Source: Bacillota bacterium (GTDB lineage Bacteria > Bacillota > Clostridia > Christensenellales > Aristaeellaceae). Taken from it: a stretch of 64,000 nt of DNA. Each line of letters starts with the position of its first letter. The first letter of the stretch is position 1. The translations under genes and the position numbers were made by a program. The DNA lies in assembly GCA_023411375.1 (NCBI GenBank), contig JAEYOW010000050.1, positions 35,899-99,898 of the forward strand, in the 5' to 3' direction. The notes beneath the pieces were generated by a model that searched no databases, was not told the origin of the DNA, and saw nothing but the letters and a program-made list of their open reading frames with translations. Below are positions 1-7,117 of the stretch, in pieces.

Positions 1-2
1 TG

Positions 3-89
3 TATCCGCGTATCCGGGCGGCGCTGTCCACCGGCAGCCTGGAGGGAATTTTTCAAACGTTACCAATGGAAGGAGCGGAACGATCATGA
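3..89 (+). CDS. C-terminal end of an unidentified upstream gene (partial)
   Basis: The frame starting at base 3 is open from the window edge to a TGA that overlaps the ATG of the next gene (ATGA). It encodes about 28 residues ending in MEGAERS. The stop-start overlap suggests a real gene cotranscribed with the DUF523 gene. Too little is visible to assign a family. Confidence 0.45.
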   Translation, partial: YPRIRAALSTGSLEGIFQTLPMEGAERS

Positions 90-514
90 ATATTTTGATC
101 AGCGCATGCCTGCTGGGCGTGCGTTGCCGGTACGATGGCGGGGGAAAGGCAATTGGGCGCCTGAATGAACTGATGCAAAAGCATACGCTGATCCCCGTAT
201 GCCCCGAGGTGTTCGGAGGCCTGCCCACGCCCAGGGAGCCTTCAGAAATCAGGGGCGGACGCGTCCTGTCAAGGAGCGGTCGGGACGTTACGGAGAACTT
301 CAGGCGCGGTGCGGACGAAGCGCTTGGCCTGGCACGGCTTTATCACTGTGAATGCGCCTTGCTCAAGGAAAGAAGCCCGTCGTGCGGCTATGGCCGGATC
401 TATGACGGAAGCTTTACAGGCGGGCTTTGCAAGGGCGAGGGCGTATGCGCGGCGCTGCTTGCCCAAAACGGCGTGGTGGTTTTGGGCGAGTCGCGCGTGG
501 CGGAGCTTCTATAA
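86..514 (+). CDS. DUF523 family protein (2-thiouracil desulfurase-like)
   Basis: A 142-residue protein covering the whole DUF523 domain. Visible marks are the N-terminal SACLLG with Cys8, a CPE motif with Cys39 and Glu41, and SPSCG with Cys100. In the characterised member TudS, three cysteines hold a [4Fe-4S] cluster that removes sulfur from 2-thiouracil, and the three cysteines here fit that role. That this protein acts on thiouracil is inference, because most family members are uncharacterised. The start codon overlaps the upstream stop (ATGA), and an AAGGAG-like site precedes it. Confidence 0.85.
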   Translation: MNILISACLLGVRCRYDGGGKAIGRLNELMQKHTLIPVCPEVFGGLPTPREPSEIRGGRVLSRSGRDVTENFRRGADEALGLARLYHCECALLKERSPSCGYGRIYDGSFTGGLCKGEGVCAALLAQNGVVVLGESRVAELL

Positions 515-667
515 GCTGACGACCGGTCATTGCAACAATACGCTACCGGGTTTTATTCTTGGGTTCGGCTATTTGGGTGACCTAATGTTTTTTACCGACT
601 CTGGCAACGCCTGCCGCTCAAAAGCTTCCACGGACCCTTGCGTCATGGCGTTTATATGCCGGCATAC

Positions 668-699
668 AAAAAGACCGCGCCATTTAGCGCGGCCTTTTT
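668..699. terminator. Bidirectional rho-independent terminator
   Basis: A GC-rich stem (GACCGCGC with GCGCGGCC, one wobble) around a short TTTA loop is flanked by A-runs on the left and T-runs on the right. It can therefore end transcripts from either side. It serves the SH3 gene on the minus strand and probably the DUF523 operon on the plus strand. The 150 bases between the DUF523 stop and this hairpin show nothing else. Confidence 0.8.
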
Positions 700-713
700 G
701 TGGAAAACCCAAA

Positions 714-1670
714 TTACTTTACAACGGTGAAGAAGTAACGGCTCACGTAGCCTTCCACGCCGTCGATCTCAGCCTTGCACCAGACGTCGCCCACGGAGGT
801 CACCTTGATTTCGGTGCCGACGGGGTACGCCTTGATGATGGAACTGTTCAGACCAGGGGCGGTGCGGAAGTTCACAATGCGGTTGCCGTTGGGGTTCACG
901 AGCTTGGCCGTGAAGGGAGCCTCAGGCAACGTGCTGGAACCGTTGTCACCGGAGCCGGCGGTTACCTTGATGAACTTCTTCATCATGTAGCCGTTCTTGC
1001 CGCCGACCGTCACCTTGTAGAAGCTGCCGCTCTCGCCGCGCAGCGTCACATCGGTGCCGTTCTTGAAATAGCCGATTACGCGGGCATCGGTGCTGGGGGT
1101 CTCACGGAGGAGAAGCACCTGGTTCGCGCCGGGGTTGTTGACAACGCCCTGCTTGGGATAGCCCGTGGTGGAGTCGCCGCCATTGCCGCCGCCCTGCGAG
1201 GAGGAGCTCAGGTAACGGCTGTTCATGTAGCCGAGCTGCTCGCCGATCTGCACCTTGTACCAGCCGTTGCCGCGCAGCAGGACGGTTACCGCCGTGCCGG
1301 TCTTATAGCTGGTAATGATGTTACCTTCCAGGGAAGGCTGATCGCGCAGGTTGAGGCCGGCGCCGGTGTTGGTGCGCACATAAAGCGTGCTGTCGGAAGA
1401 CGAGGAGGAGAGGTACTTGTTCATCACATAACCTTCCTTGCCGTCAACCTTCACCTTGTGCCATTCGGCGCCTTCCTCAGTGACGGTCATCCAGGTGCCG
1501 GTGGGATACTGCCCGAGCACTTCGCTGGTCAGCGAAGGCTCCTTGCGCAGGTTGAGCGATCCGCCCTTGACCACCATCATGGTCTCGGCCAGGGATACCA
1601 GGGGCAGCGCCAACACCAGCAGCAGGGCGAACACCCGGAGGCATCTTTTGTATAGATGGGTCTTTTGCAT
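714..1670 (-). CDS. Secreted protein with four bacterial SH3 repeats
   Basis: The start is the ATG at 1670, which has AAGGAGG nine bases upstream; an ATG ten codons earlier lacks such a site. The 318-residue product begins with a basic stretch and a hydrophobic core ending in SLAE, a typical signal peptide. Four SH3b-type repeats follow, each with an LNLR-like strand (NLRKEPS, NLRDQPS, LLRETPS, NFRTAPG) and a closing GYV/GYM motif, joined by Ser/Gly linkers. SH3b repeats usually bind cell-wall peptidoglycan. No catalytic domain is present, so a wall-binding or adaptor role is inferred. It stands alone on the minus strand. Confidence 0.85.
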   Translation of the reverse strand: MQKTHLYKRCLRVFALLLVLALPLVSLAETMMVVKGGSLNLRKEPSLTSEVLGQYPTGTWMTVTEEGAEWHKVKVDGKEGYVMNKYLSSSSSDSTLYVRTNTGAGLNLRDQPSLEGNIITSYKTGTAVTVLLRGNGWYKVQIGEQLGYMNSRYLSSSSQGGGNGGDSTTGYPKQGVVNNPGANQVLLLRETPSTDARVIGYFKNGTDVTLRGESGSFYKVTVGGKNGYMMKKFIKVTAGSGDNGSSTLPEAPFTAKLVNPNGNRIVNFRTAPGLNSSIIKAYPVGTEIKVTSVGDVWCKAEIDGVEGYVSRYFFTVVK

Positions 1671-2019
1671 AAGGGGATACCTCCTTTTTGATATTGGCAA
1701 GGGGTTTCCCCTCGCCGTTCTCCCATCAGACGAATGGGGAAGGGCTTCCCTTGCGGAACTCCAATCAATATTCTGGCTAATTGATGGTCATAATGGAACA
1801 ACATGGTAGATAAATGGAAAATATAGTGGGCTTTCACACTGGAAAACATCGAAAAATCATACAATTCAAAATCTGAGGATGGATGAATTTGGCAGGCTTT
1901 TTCCGCGAAAATTGGGGGATAAAATCGGCCGCTTGCCGGTTTTGGTAAGCATTGTTTGCGGCTTGGCACGGTTGACGGGGCAAGCTAGCGGTACGCCGAT
2001 GGACAGGGAGGGTGCGACG
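1671..2019. other. Intergenic region with no confident gene
   Basis: The region lies between the divergent SH3 and PRC-barrel genes. It contains the SH3 ribosome binding site at about 1678-1685 and two short GC palindromes (GGGGTTTCCCC near 1701 and AAGGGCTTCCCTT near 1740). The rest is AT-rich. I could not pick a convincing promoter on either strand. An open frame runs through from 1879 into the PRC-barrel gene but has no ribosome binding site. Confidence 0.5.
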
Positions 2020-2508
2020 GTGCTGACGAGTCTGCAAAGAATGGTTGGGTTGCCCGTGGTATGGCAGGACCGGCAAATCGGCTGTGTGGAACGCGCCGTG
2101 CCGAACGCGGGCGCAAGAAAACTCAGCGGCGTGGTGATCCGCCGCGGGCTTGGCAGCGCAAAGTGGGTCGCGCCGGACGCCATCGTCATGGTGGGCGAGC
2201 GGTGCGTGCTGATCAACCGCAAGCCGGGCCACATGCCGGATGGAAAGGAATGCTCGCTGTCGCGGGCGTTTCTGACAACGGGCGAGTGCGTTGGCGAGGT
2301 GACGGACGCGGTGATTGCCGGCGCGACGCTCAGGCTTGTTGCGCTGGAGGTAAGCGGAGGACCGATCTACCGTCTGCTCGGGCGGCGCGGCTACGCGGCG
2401 GACTACCGTGTTCGCGGCGCGGAAGGTAAGGCGGGTGAGGTGGTTGTGCCCAAGCTGTTGACATGGGCGGAGCTGGAGAGGTTGCTTGGAGAGGAGGACG
2501 ACGGATGA
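2020..2508 (+). CDS. PRC-barrel domain protein
   Basis: The product is about 162 residues if translation starts at GTG 2020, which has AGGGAGG a few bases upstream. An in-frame ATG at 1879 would add 47 residues with no ribosome binding site or domain, so it is less likely. Residues 2-70 form a PRC-barrel (LTSLQRMVGLPVV then GCVERAV and LSGVVIRRG). A second, more divergent barrel follows (GECVGEVTDAVI). PRC barrels occur in 16S processing protein RimM and in sporulation YlmC/YmxH proteins. This protein is neither, and its function is unknown. Its stop overlaps the next start (ATGA). Confidence 0.75.
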   Translation: MLTSLQRMVGLPVVWQDRQIGCVERAVPNAGARKLSGVVIRRGLGSAKWVAPDAIVMVGERCVLINRKPGHMPDGKECSLSRAFLTTGECVGEVTDAVIAGATLRLVALEVSGGPIYRLLGRRGYAADYRVRGAEGKAGEVVVPKLLTWAELERLLGEEDDG

Positions 2509-2648
2509 GCATGCTGAAAACCGCTATGGCGGGGGCGATTGGCTTTGCGGTTGGCGCGAGCGCCATGCTGCTGCCTGGCAATCAGAAGATGAAGCGTCAG
2601 GCGCAAAAGCAGGTGGATAAGCTGATAAAAATGTCGAAAATGTGGTAA
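2505..2648 (+). CDS. Small single-span membrane protein, YtxH-like layout
   Basis: A 47-residue protein starting at ATG 2505, which overlaps the PRC-barrel stop and has GAGGAGG upstream. It has a glycine/alanine-rich hydrophobic segment (about residues 3-25, containing AGAIGFAVGASA) and then a short Lys/Gln-rich amphipathic tail. The layout resembles small YtxH-type stress proteins, but the similarity is to composition rather than a clear motif. Translational coupling suggests it works with the PRC-barrel protein. Confidence 0.65.
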   Translation: MSMLKTAMAGAIGFAVGASAMLLPGNQKMKRQAQKQVDKLIKMSKMW

Positions 2649-2826
2649 TGCCGGTGGCGAGCAAGGCGCGGGGAAAATTCCCCGCCCTTTCCCGCTTTCT
2701 AGTATAGCCGGGAGGATGGGGCATTAGCCCCGACAGGCGACCGAAATTTAACGTTTGCGCCGAAAAATTCGTATAGCCTTGACGCGGTGGCAAGCCGAGC
2801 CAGGGCCGACAAGGAGGAAGCAAACC

Positions 2827-3876
2827 ATGCAGGCCAAGGAGAGAAGTCAACCGCGCCTGCGCTGGCAGATCGTTGCGGCAGTGGCGGCGGCGGCTGTGCT
2901 GATATGGGCGCGGGAACTGCTGTGGCAGGCCATATTACAGCTCTTTTTTGGGTTGCTCGTCGCCATGGCAGCCCTGCCGGTGATGAGGCTTCTGGAAAAA
3001 AAGCTATCGCCCGGCCTGGCGGCTTCGCTTGCAATGATGAGCCTAAGTCTTTCCTTAATTCTATCGCTTCTGCTGCTAATCCCTCCGATTATGGCGCAGG
3101 GCAAGCAGCTGGTGGGTATGCTGCCGGCACTGTACGCGCGCATAGACGAATGGGTTGGATTGGGCCAGGCATGGCTGGTGGAAAATGGCGTTCCTGTGGA
3201 TGAAGGGATGAAATCCTCACTGTTTGAAAAAGGGCAGGAGCTTCTTTCAGGCGCGGCGCCGTCGGTGATGGCATGGGTGAGGGGCGCGGCCGGCAGCGTT
3301 GGCAAATGGATGCTGGCGCCCGTCTTTGCCTACTATTTTCTGCGAGACCGAAAAAGGATTGGGGAGTGGCTTTTGATGCTGGTCCCCATCAGCAAGCGGG
3401 GTCTTACCATTAAGCTGCTACGGGAAATGCGAAGGGAAACAGCCGGCTATCTGCGCGGCCAGCTGATGGTATCCGCCGTGGTGGGCGGCCTTACGGCGGT
3501 CGGCCTGCTGTTTTGCGGCGTACCGGCTTGGCTGCTGCTGGGTCTGCTCATGGGAGTCTTGGAGCTTATTCCATATGTGGGTCCATTTCTTGGCGGCGTC
3601 ATCGTCGTTCTTTTTTCACTGCAAGGCGGCTTGTCGCGCACCCTGTGGGCCCTGGGTGTGGTGATTCTGGTTCAGCAGCTGGAGGGCGGTATGCTGTCTC
3701 CTCAGCTGATGAGCGACGCGACGCGCCTGCATCCGGTGGCTGTTTTGCTGTGTGTGATGATTGGCGGCGCGGCGGGCGGGATGGGCGGCATTTTGCTGTC
3801 GGTACCGCTTCTGCTGTGCATGCGCGCGGCGCTCAGGGTAATCGGCCTTTACCACGCGCAGGAAGGGAAAACATAA
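2827..3876 (+). CDS. AI-2E family transporter (YrrI/YtvI-type permease)
   Basis: The start is ATG 2827, with AAGGAGG nine bases upstream. The 349-residue protein has the family layout: paired N-terminal helices, a soluble loop (about residues 95-160), then a C-terminal hydrophobic block with the LELIPYVGPFLGG signature that marks the AI-2E/PerM superfamily. Members move small solutes or sodium, or act in sporulation (YtvI); the substrate here cannot be read from sequence. In Bacillus a relative (yrrI) lies upstream of alaS-ireB-ruvX. Here it directly precedes ireB and alaS is absent. Confidence 0.9.
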   Translation: MQAKERSQPRLRWQIVAAVAAAAVLIWARELLWQAILQLFFGLLVAMAALPVMRLLEKKLSPGLAASLAMMSLSLSLILSLLLLIPPIMAQGKQLVGMLPALYARIDEWVGLGQAWLVENGVPVDEGMKSSLFEKGQELLSGAAPSVMAWVRGAAGSVGKWMLAPVFAYYFLRDRKRIGEWLLMLVPISKRGLTIKLLREMRRETAGYLRGQLMVSAVVGGLTAVGLLFCGVPAWLLLGLLMGVLELIPYVGPFLGGVIVVLFSLQGGLSRTLWALGVVILVQQLEGGMLSPQLMSDATRLHPVAVLLCVMIGGAAGGMGGILLSVPLLLCMRAALRVIGLYHAQEGKT

Positions 3877-3927
3877 GCGGTTTTTGCATGAATGCGGTTT
3901 CCCTGCCGGCTAATCCCAATAAACGCT

Positions 3928-3955
3928 TTGCAAAGTATAATATTTGGTGTATAAT
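3928..3955 (+). promoter_or_regulatory. Sigma-A-type promoter for ireB-ruvX-DUF1292
   Basis: TTGCAA (3928-3933) and TATAAT (3950-3955) are separated by 16 bases, in an AT-rich gap just upstream of ireB. This separates the ireB operon from the permease gene. Confidence 0.65.
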
Positions 3956-3989
3956 ATTATCTGTATCACCTCAAGGGAGGGACGCACCC

Positions 3990-4250
3990 ATGACGGAAAT
4001 GAACGGAACGACGAAGTTTTCGCCCATTGTGGAAGGAGATCGCGACGCCAGCGCGATTCTTTCGCATGTTTACCGCGCGCTGCAAGCCAAGGGATATGAC
4101 CCCGTCACCCAACTGGTAGGGTATCTCATTTCGGGCGACCCAACGTATATTACCAGCTACGGCCAGGCGCGCAGCATGATTTGCCGTCTGGAGCGCGACG
4201 AGATCATGGAGGAGCTCGTGCGGGTCTACCTGCAGGGGCTTGACGGCTGA
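3990..4250 (+). CDS. ireB: IreB family regulatory phosphoprotein
   Basis: An 86-residue protein matching the UPF0297/YrzL family over its length, with the conserved core GYDPVTQLVGYLISGDPTYI. Translation starts at ATG 3990 behind AGGGAGG. In Enterococcus the homologue is phosphorylated on N-terminal threonines by the PASTA kinase IreK and affects cephalosporin tolerance. Thr2, Thr7 and Thr8 are available here. The window also encodes the kinase and phosphatase expected to act on it (prkC and prpC, 40-42.6 kb). Its stop overlaps the ruvX start (TGATG). Confidence 0.93.
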   Translation: MTEMNGTTKFSPIVEGDRDASAILSHVYRALQAKGYDPVTQLVGYLISGDPTYITSYGQARSMICRLERDEIMEELVRVYLQGLDG

Positions 4251-4675
4251 TGGCCGAAGAAGCGGGACGGATTATCGCGCTGGATGTGGGGGATGTGCGC
4301 ATCGGCGTGGCAGTGAGCGACCCCGCGGGAATCATCGCGCAGCCGGTGGAGGTTTACAAGCGCGTGGGGTATACGCCTGACTGCAAATACGTACTGAGCC
4401 TTTGCCAGCGGTTTGACACCCGGCGCGTGCTTCTTGGCCTGCCGTTGAACATGGATGGAACCAGGGGCGCGCAGGCTCAAAAGGCATTGGATTTTGGCGG
4501 CGTGTTGGAAAACGCGGGCCTCCGGGTATACTATCAGGACGAGCGCATGACCACCATGACGGCCGAGGACGTGCTTATCAGCGGGAATGTGCGCCGTGAG
4601 GACCGCAGACGCTATGTCGACAAGGTGGCTGCGACTGTCATATTGGAACAATGGCTGGCCTCGGGCGGCAAATAA
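4250..4675 (+). CDS. ruvX: Holliday junction resolvase RuvX (YqgF)
   Basis: A 141-residue RNase H-like protein of the usual family size. It has the N-terminal ALDVGDVRIGVAVSD strand with the first catalytic Asp, the GLPLNMDGT loop, and the YYQDERMTT motif that supplies the Glu. The family processes the 5-prime end of pre-16S rRNA and has also been proposed to cut Holliday junctions. It overlaps ireB by one base and is followed by the DUF1292 gene, the standard Firmicutes order. Confidence 0.95.
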   Translation: MAEEAGRIIALDVGDVRIGVAVSDPAGIIAQPVEVYKRVGYTPDCKYVLSLCQRFDTRRVLLGLPLNMDGTRGAQAQKALDFGGVLENAGLRVYYQDERMTTMTAEDVLISGNVRREDRRRYVDKVAATVILEQWLASGGK

Positions 4676-4702
4676 TCCCCGGCCGGCGGAAAGAGGAACG
4701 AC

Positions 4703-5029
4703 ATGGAAGACGGCAATCTGGTGCAGCTTCAGGATGAAAACGGAAAAGACGTGAATTTTGAGCATCTTATGACGGTTGAGCATGAGGGCTCCTATTATGT
4801 GGTGCTTGAAGCCACGGAGGATATGGACGACTGCAAGGAAGGCGAAGCCATCATCCTCAAAATTGTGCGCGACGAAAAGAGCGGCGAGGATGTTTACGCC
4901 ACCATCGAGGACGAGGCGGAGTTTAACACCGTGTTTGACAAATGCATGGCCGCCATGGAAGAGGAAGAGGAAGACGAGGCGGCGGCGCTGGAGCTTGAGG
5001 CTATCGACCTGGATGGGGACGAGGAGTAG
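4703..5029 (+). CDS. DUF1292 domain protein (YrzB)
   Basis: A 108-residue, very acidic protein. The N-terminal half carries the DUF1292 pattern (VQLQDENGKDVNFEHLMTVE, then YYVVLEA). The C-terminal part is a run of Glu and Asp ending in DLDGDEE. Its position directly after ireB-ruvX is conserved in Firmicutes. The function is unknown. An AAGAGG site precedes ATG 4703. Confidence 0.9.
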   Translation: MEDGNLVQLQDENGKDVNFEHLMTVEHEGSYYVVLEATEDMDDCKEGEAIILKIVRDEKSGEDVYATIEDEAEFNTVFDKCMAAMEEEEEDEAAALELEAIDLDGDEE

Positions 5030-5032
5030 GCC

Positions 5033-5584
5033 ATGCCAAGAGTAACAGGCGAGCGAGTGATGCTGCGCGAATACAGGGCGGAGGACATCGGGGATATCCG
5101 CAAGTGGGTCAACGATCCTGTGACAACCCGATATCTGTCCACCCGCTTTTGGCCTGCCCAGACCATGGTGGACTCGGAGGAGTTTCTGAGCCGTATGCTT
5201 CAAAGCAGCCATAACGCCTATAACTTTGTTATCGCTGATTTAAAGGACGAGCGCTATATCGGTCAGCTGGATATGTTCCGGGTGGACTGGCGGCTGCGCT
5301 GCGGCGAGCTGGGTATGGTAATCGGCGATGCGGGCGACCGCGGACGCGGCATCGGCAGGGAAGCCCTGCTTCTGATGCAGGATTTTGCGTTTCGAACGCT
5401 CGGGATGGAACGGCTGGAGCTTGAGGTTCATATGGAAAACCAGGCTGCCCGGCAGTGCTATCAGAATGCGGGCTTCTTTCTGGAGGGCGTCAAGCGCCAT
5501 GCGTTTTTCAGCGAGGGCAAGTTTTGCGACGTCGGCATTCTTAGCGTATTGCGCGAAGAATATGAACAGCAGTGCAATGCGTGA
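5033..5584 (+). CDS. GNAT family N-acetyltransferase
   Basis: A 183-residue acetyltransferase of the RimJ/RimL type. The N-terminal half has RLREY-like and TRYLSTRFWP segments. The acetyl-CoA loop appears as GDRGRGIGREAL, followed by LGMERLELEVHMEN and ARQCYQNAGF, the classic C-terminal signature. The gene begins three bases after the DUF1292 stop and uses a GAGGAG site inside that gene, so it ends the operon. A terminator follows. The substrate is not predictable. Confidence 0.88.
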   Translation: MPRVTGERVMLREYRAEDIGDIRKWVNDPVTTRYLSTRFWPAQTMVDSEEFLSRMLQSSHNAYNFVIADLKDERYIGQLDMFRVDWRLRCGELGMVIGDAGDRGRGIGREALLLMQDFAFRTLGMERLELEVHMENQAARQCYQNAGFFLEGVKRHAFFSEGKFCDVGILSVLREEYEQQCNA

Positions 5585-5613
5585 CACCTGTGCCGGGGGC
5601 GCGGCATAAAGTG

Positions 5614-5653
5614 AACCATCCCCGATCCCGTCGGATCGCGGGATGGCTTTGTT
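5614..5653 (+). terminator. Rho-independent terminator after the GNAT gene
   Basis: An imperfect 13-base stem (CCATCCCCGATCC with GGATCGCGGGATGG) is followed by a T-rich stretch GGCTTTGTTTTG. It closes the ireB-to-GNAT operon. Confidence 0.7.
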
Positions 5654-5684
5654 TTGCCGTCGCGCCTCCATATGGCGGCAGGGA

Positions 5685-5714
5685 TTGACTTTAACCACCG
5701 CTTTCGGATAAAAT
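5685..5714 (+). promoter_or_regulatory. Sigma-A-type promoter for aspartate kinase
   Basis: TTGACT (5685-5690) and TAAAAT (5709-5714) are 18 bases apart. The leader to ATG 5765 is only about 45 bases, too short for a lysine riboswitch. Confidence 0.7.
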
Positions 5715-5764
5715 ATTGCTTTGCGAGGACTTTGAGCCTCCGCACGGTCGGGAGGGGAAGAACG

Positions 5765-7084
5765 ATGGGAAAGATCGTGGCGAAGTTTGGTGGCAGCTCG
5801 CTTTCAGACGCGGGCCAGTTTCGAAAGGTTCGCAGGATACTCGAAATGGATGAGCGTCGTTGCTATGTGGTGCCCAGTGCACCCGGGCGCAGGTTTCCGG
5901 ACGATGAAAAGGTGACCGATTTATTATACCGCTCTTATCGCTTGAAAAGCGAAGGTCAGGACTTTATGCAGGCTTTTTCGCTGATCCGTCAGCGCTTTTT
6001 GGAAATTGCCGGCGAATTGAACGTTCAGGTGGATATCGGAGCGCATCTGGATATGATCGAGCGGGAAATCGACCAGGGCGCAAGCGAGGATTTCTGCGCC
6101 AGCCGCGGCGAGTATTTGAACGGCCTGCTGCTGGCTGATTATCTGGGTTATTGCTTCCTTGACCCAAAGGATTTTATCTTTTTTGCCAGTGACGGAAGCT
6201 TCGATAGCGAGCGTACCAACAGCACGCTTGCGGAGCTGCTCGCACGGACCGAAAGGGCGGTCATTCCCGGATTTTACGGCCTGGGTGCGGATGGTGGCAT
6301 CCGAACCTTTTCACGCGGGGGCAGCGATGTGACGGGCGCGATCGTCGCGCGCGCGGCCTATGCCGATATGTATGAAAACTGGACGGACGTCAACGGTTTT
6401 TTGATGGCCGATCCCCGTGTGGTACCTGATGCCAAGGCCATCCGCAACATTACCTACCGTGAGCTGCGCGAGCTGTCCTATATGGGAGCGACCGTTTTGC
6501 ATGAGGACAGTGTCTTTCCCGTGCACCGCGCGGGTATTCCCACCAATATCCGCAACACCAACGAGCCCGGCGAGCGGGGCACCATGATCTCTCACGGGGC
6601 GGCTGAGGAGAAGAATCCCTTCGTTATCACCGGTATCGCGGGCAAGCTCGGCTTTAGCGTGCTATCGGTGGAAAAGGCGATGATGAACAGCGAGCGGGGC
6701 TTTGGCCGCCGCGTATTGCAGGCCATTGAAGAAAACGGCCTGTCCTTTGAGCATCTGCCCACCGGTATAGATACCATGTGCGTGGTGCTATCCACGGCGG
6801 AGCTTGAGCCTGTGAAGGAAAAGGTCGTCAAGCGCGTTATGGAGCTGACCTCGCCTGATACGCTTACAATCCATGATAATATGGGCATTATCGCCACGGT
6901 CGGCCGGGGCATGATCCACAACCCCGGCACGGCGGCCCGCCTGTTTTCGGCGCTAAGCCGGGAGCACGTTAACGTGCGCATGATCGATCAGGGCAGCAGC
7001 GAGCTCAGCATTCTGGTCGGCGTGGATCATGCGGATTTTCAGGCCGCCATACGCGCCATTTACCATGAATTTGTAAAGGACTGA
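5765..7084 (+). CDS. Aspartate kinase, monofunctional
   Basis: A 439-residue enzyme that phosphorylates aspartate, the first step to lysine, threonine, methionine and diaminopimelate. ATG 5765 sits behind GGGAGGGGAAG. The N-terminus has the KFGGSS nucleotide motif (residues 7-12); RGGSDVTGAIVA and NWTDVNGFLMADPRVV mark the aspartate site. The C-terminal third carries two ACT-type regulatory modules (GFSVLSVEKAMM and TVGRGMIHNPGTAARLF). It has its own promoter and no amino-acid-responsive leader. Which pathway branch it feeds is not evident from its neighbours. Confidence 0.95.
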   Translation: MGKIVAKFGGSSLSDAGQFRKVRRILEMDERRCYVVPSAPGRRFPDDEKVTDLLYRSYRLKSEGQDFMQAFSLIRQRFLEIAGELNVQVDIGAHLDMIEREIDQGASEDFCASRGEYLNGLLLADYLGYCFLDPKDFIFFASDGSFDSERTNSTLAELLARTERAVIPGFYGLGADGGIRTFSRGGSDVTGAIVARAAYADMYENWTDVNGFLMADPRVVPDAKAIRNITYRELRELSYMGATVLHEDSVFPVHRAGIPTNIRNTNEPGERGTMISHGAAEEKNPFVITGIAGKLGFSVLSVEKAMMNSERGFGRRVLQAIEENGLSFEHLPTGIDTMCVVLSTAELEPVKEKVVKRVMELTSPDTLTIHDNMGIIATVGRGMIHNPGTAARLFSALSREHVNVRMIDQGSSELSILVGVDHADFQAAIRAIYHEFVKD

Positions 7085-7117
7085 CCGTTCTTTTAGCAAA
7101 ATGGGGAGGGCATACCA

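Noticed and set aside
309..1655. A 448-codon open frame on the plus strand across the SH3-repeat gene
   Set aside because: It is antisense to a protein with a signal peptide and four clear SH3 repeats, has no ribosome binding site, and its product has only low-complexity Ala/Gly/His sequence.
5715..5764. Possible lysine riboswitch before aspartate kinase
   Set aside because: The leader after the promoter is only about 45 bases, far shorter than an L-box, and shows no matching hairpins.
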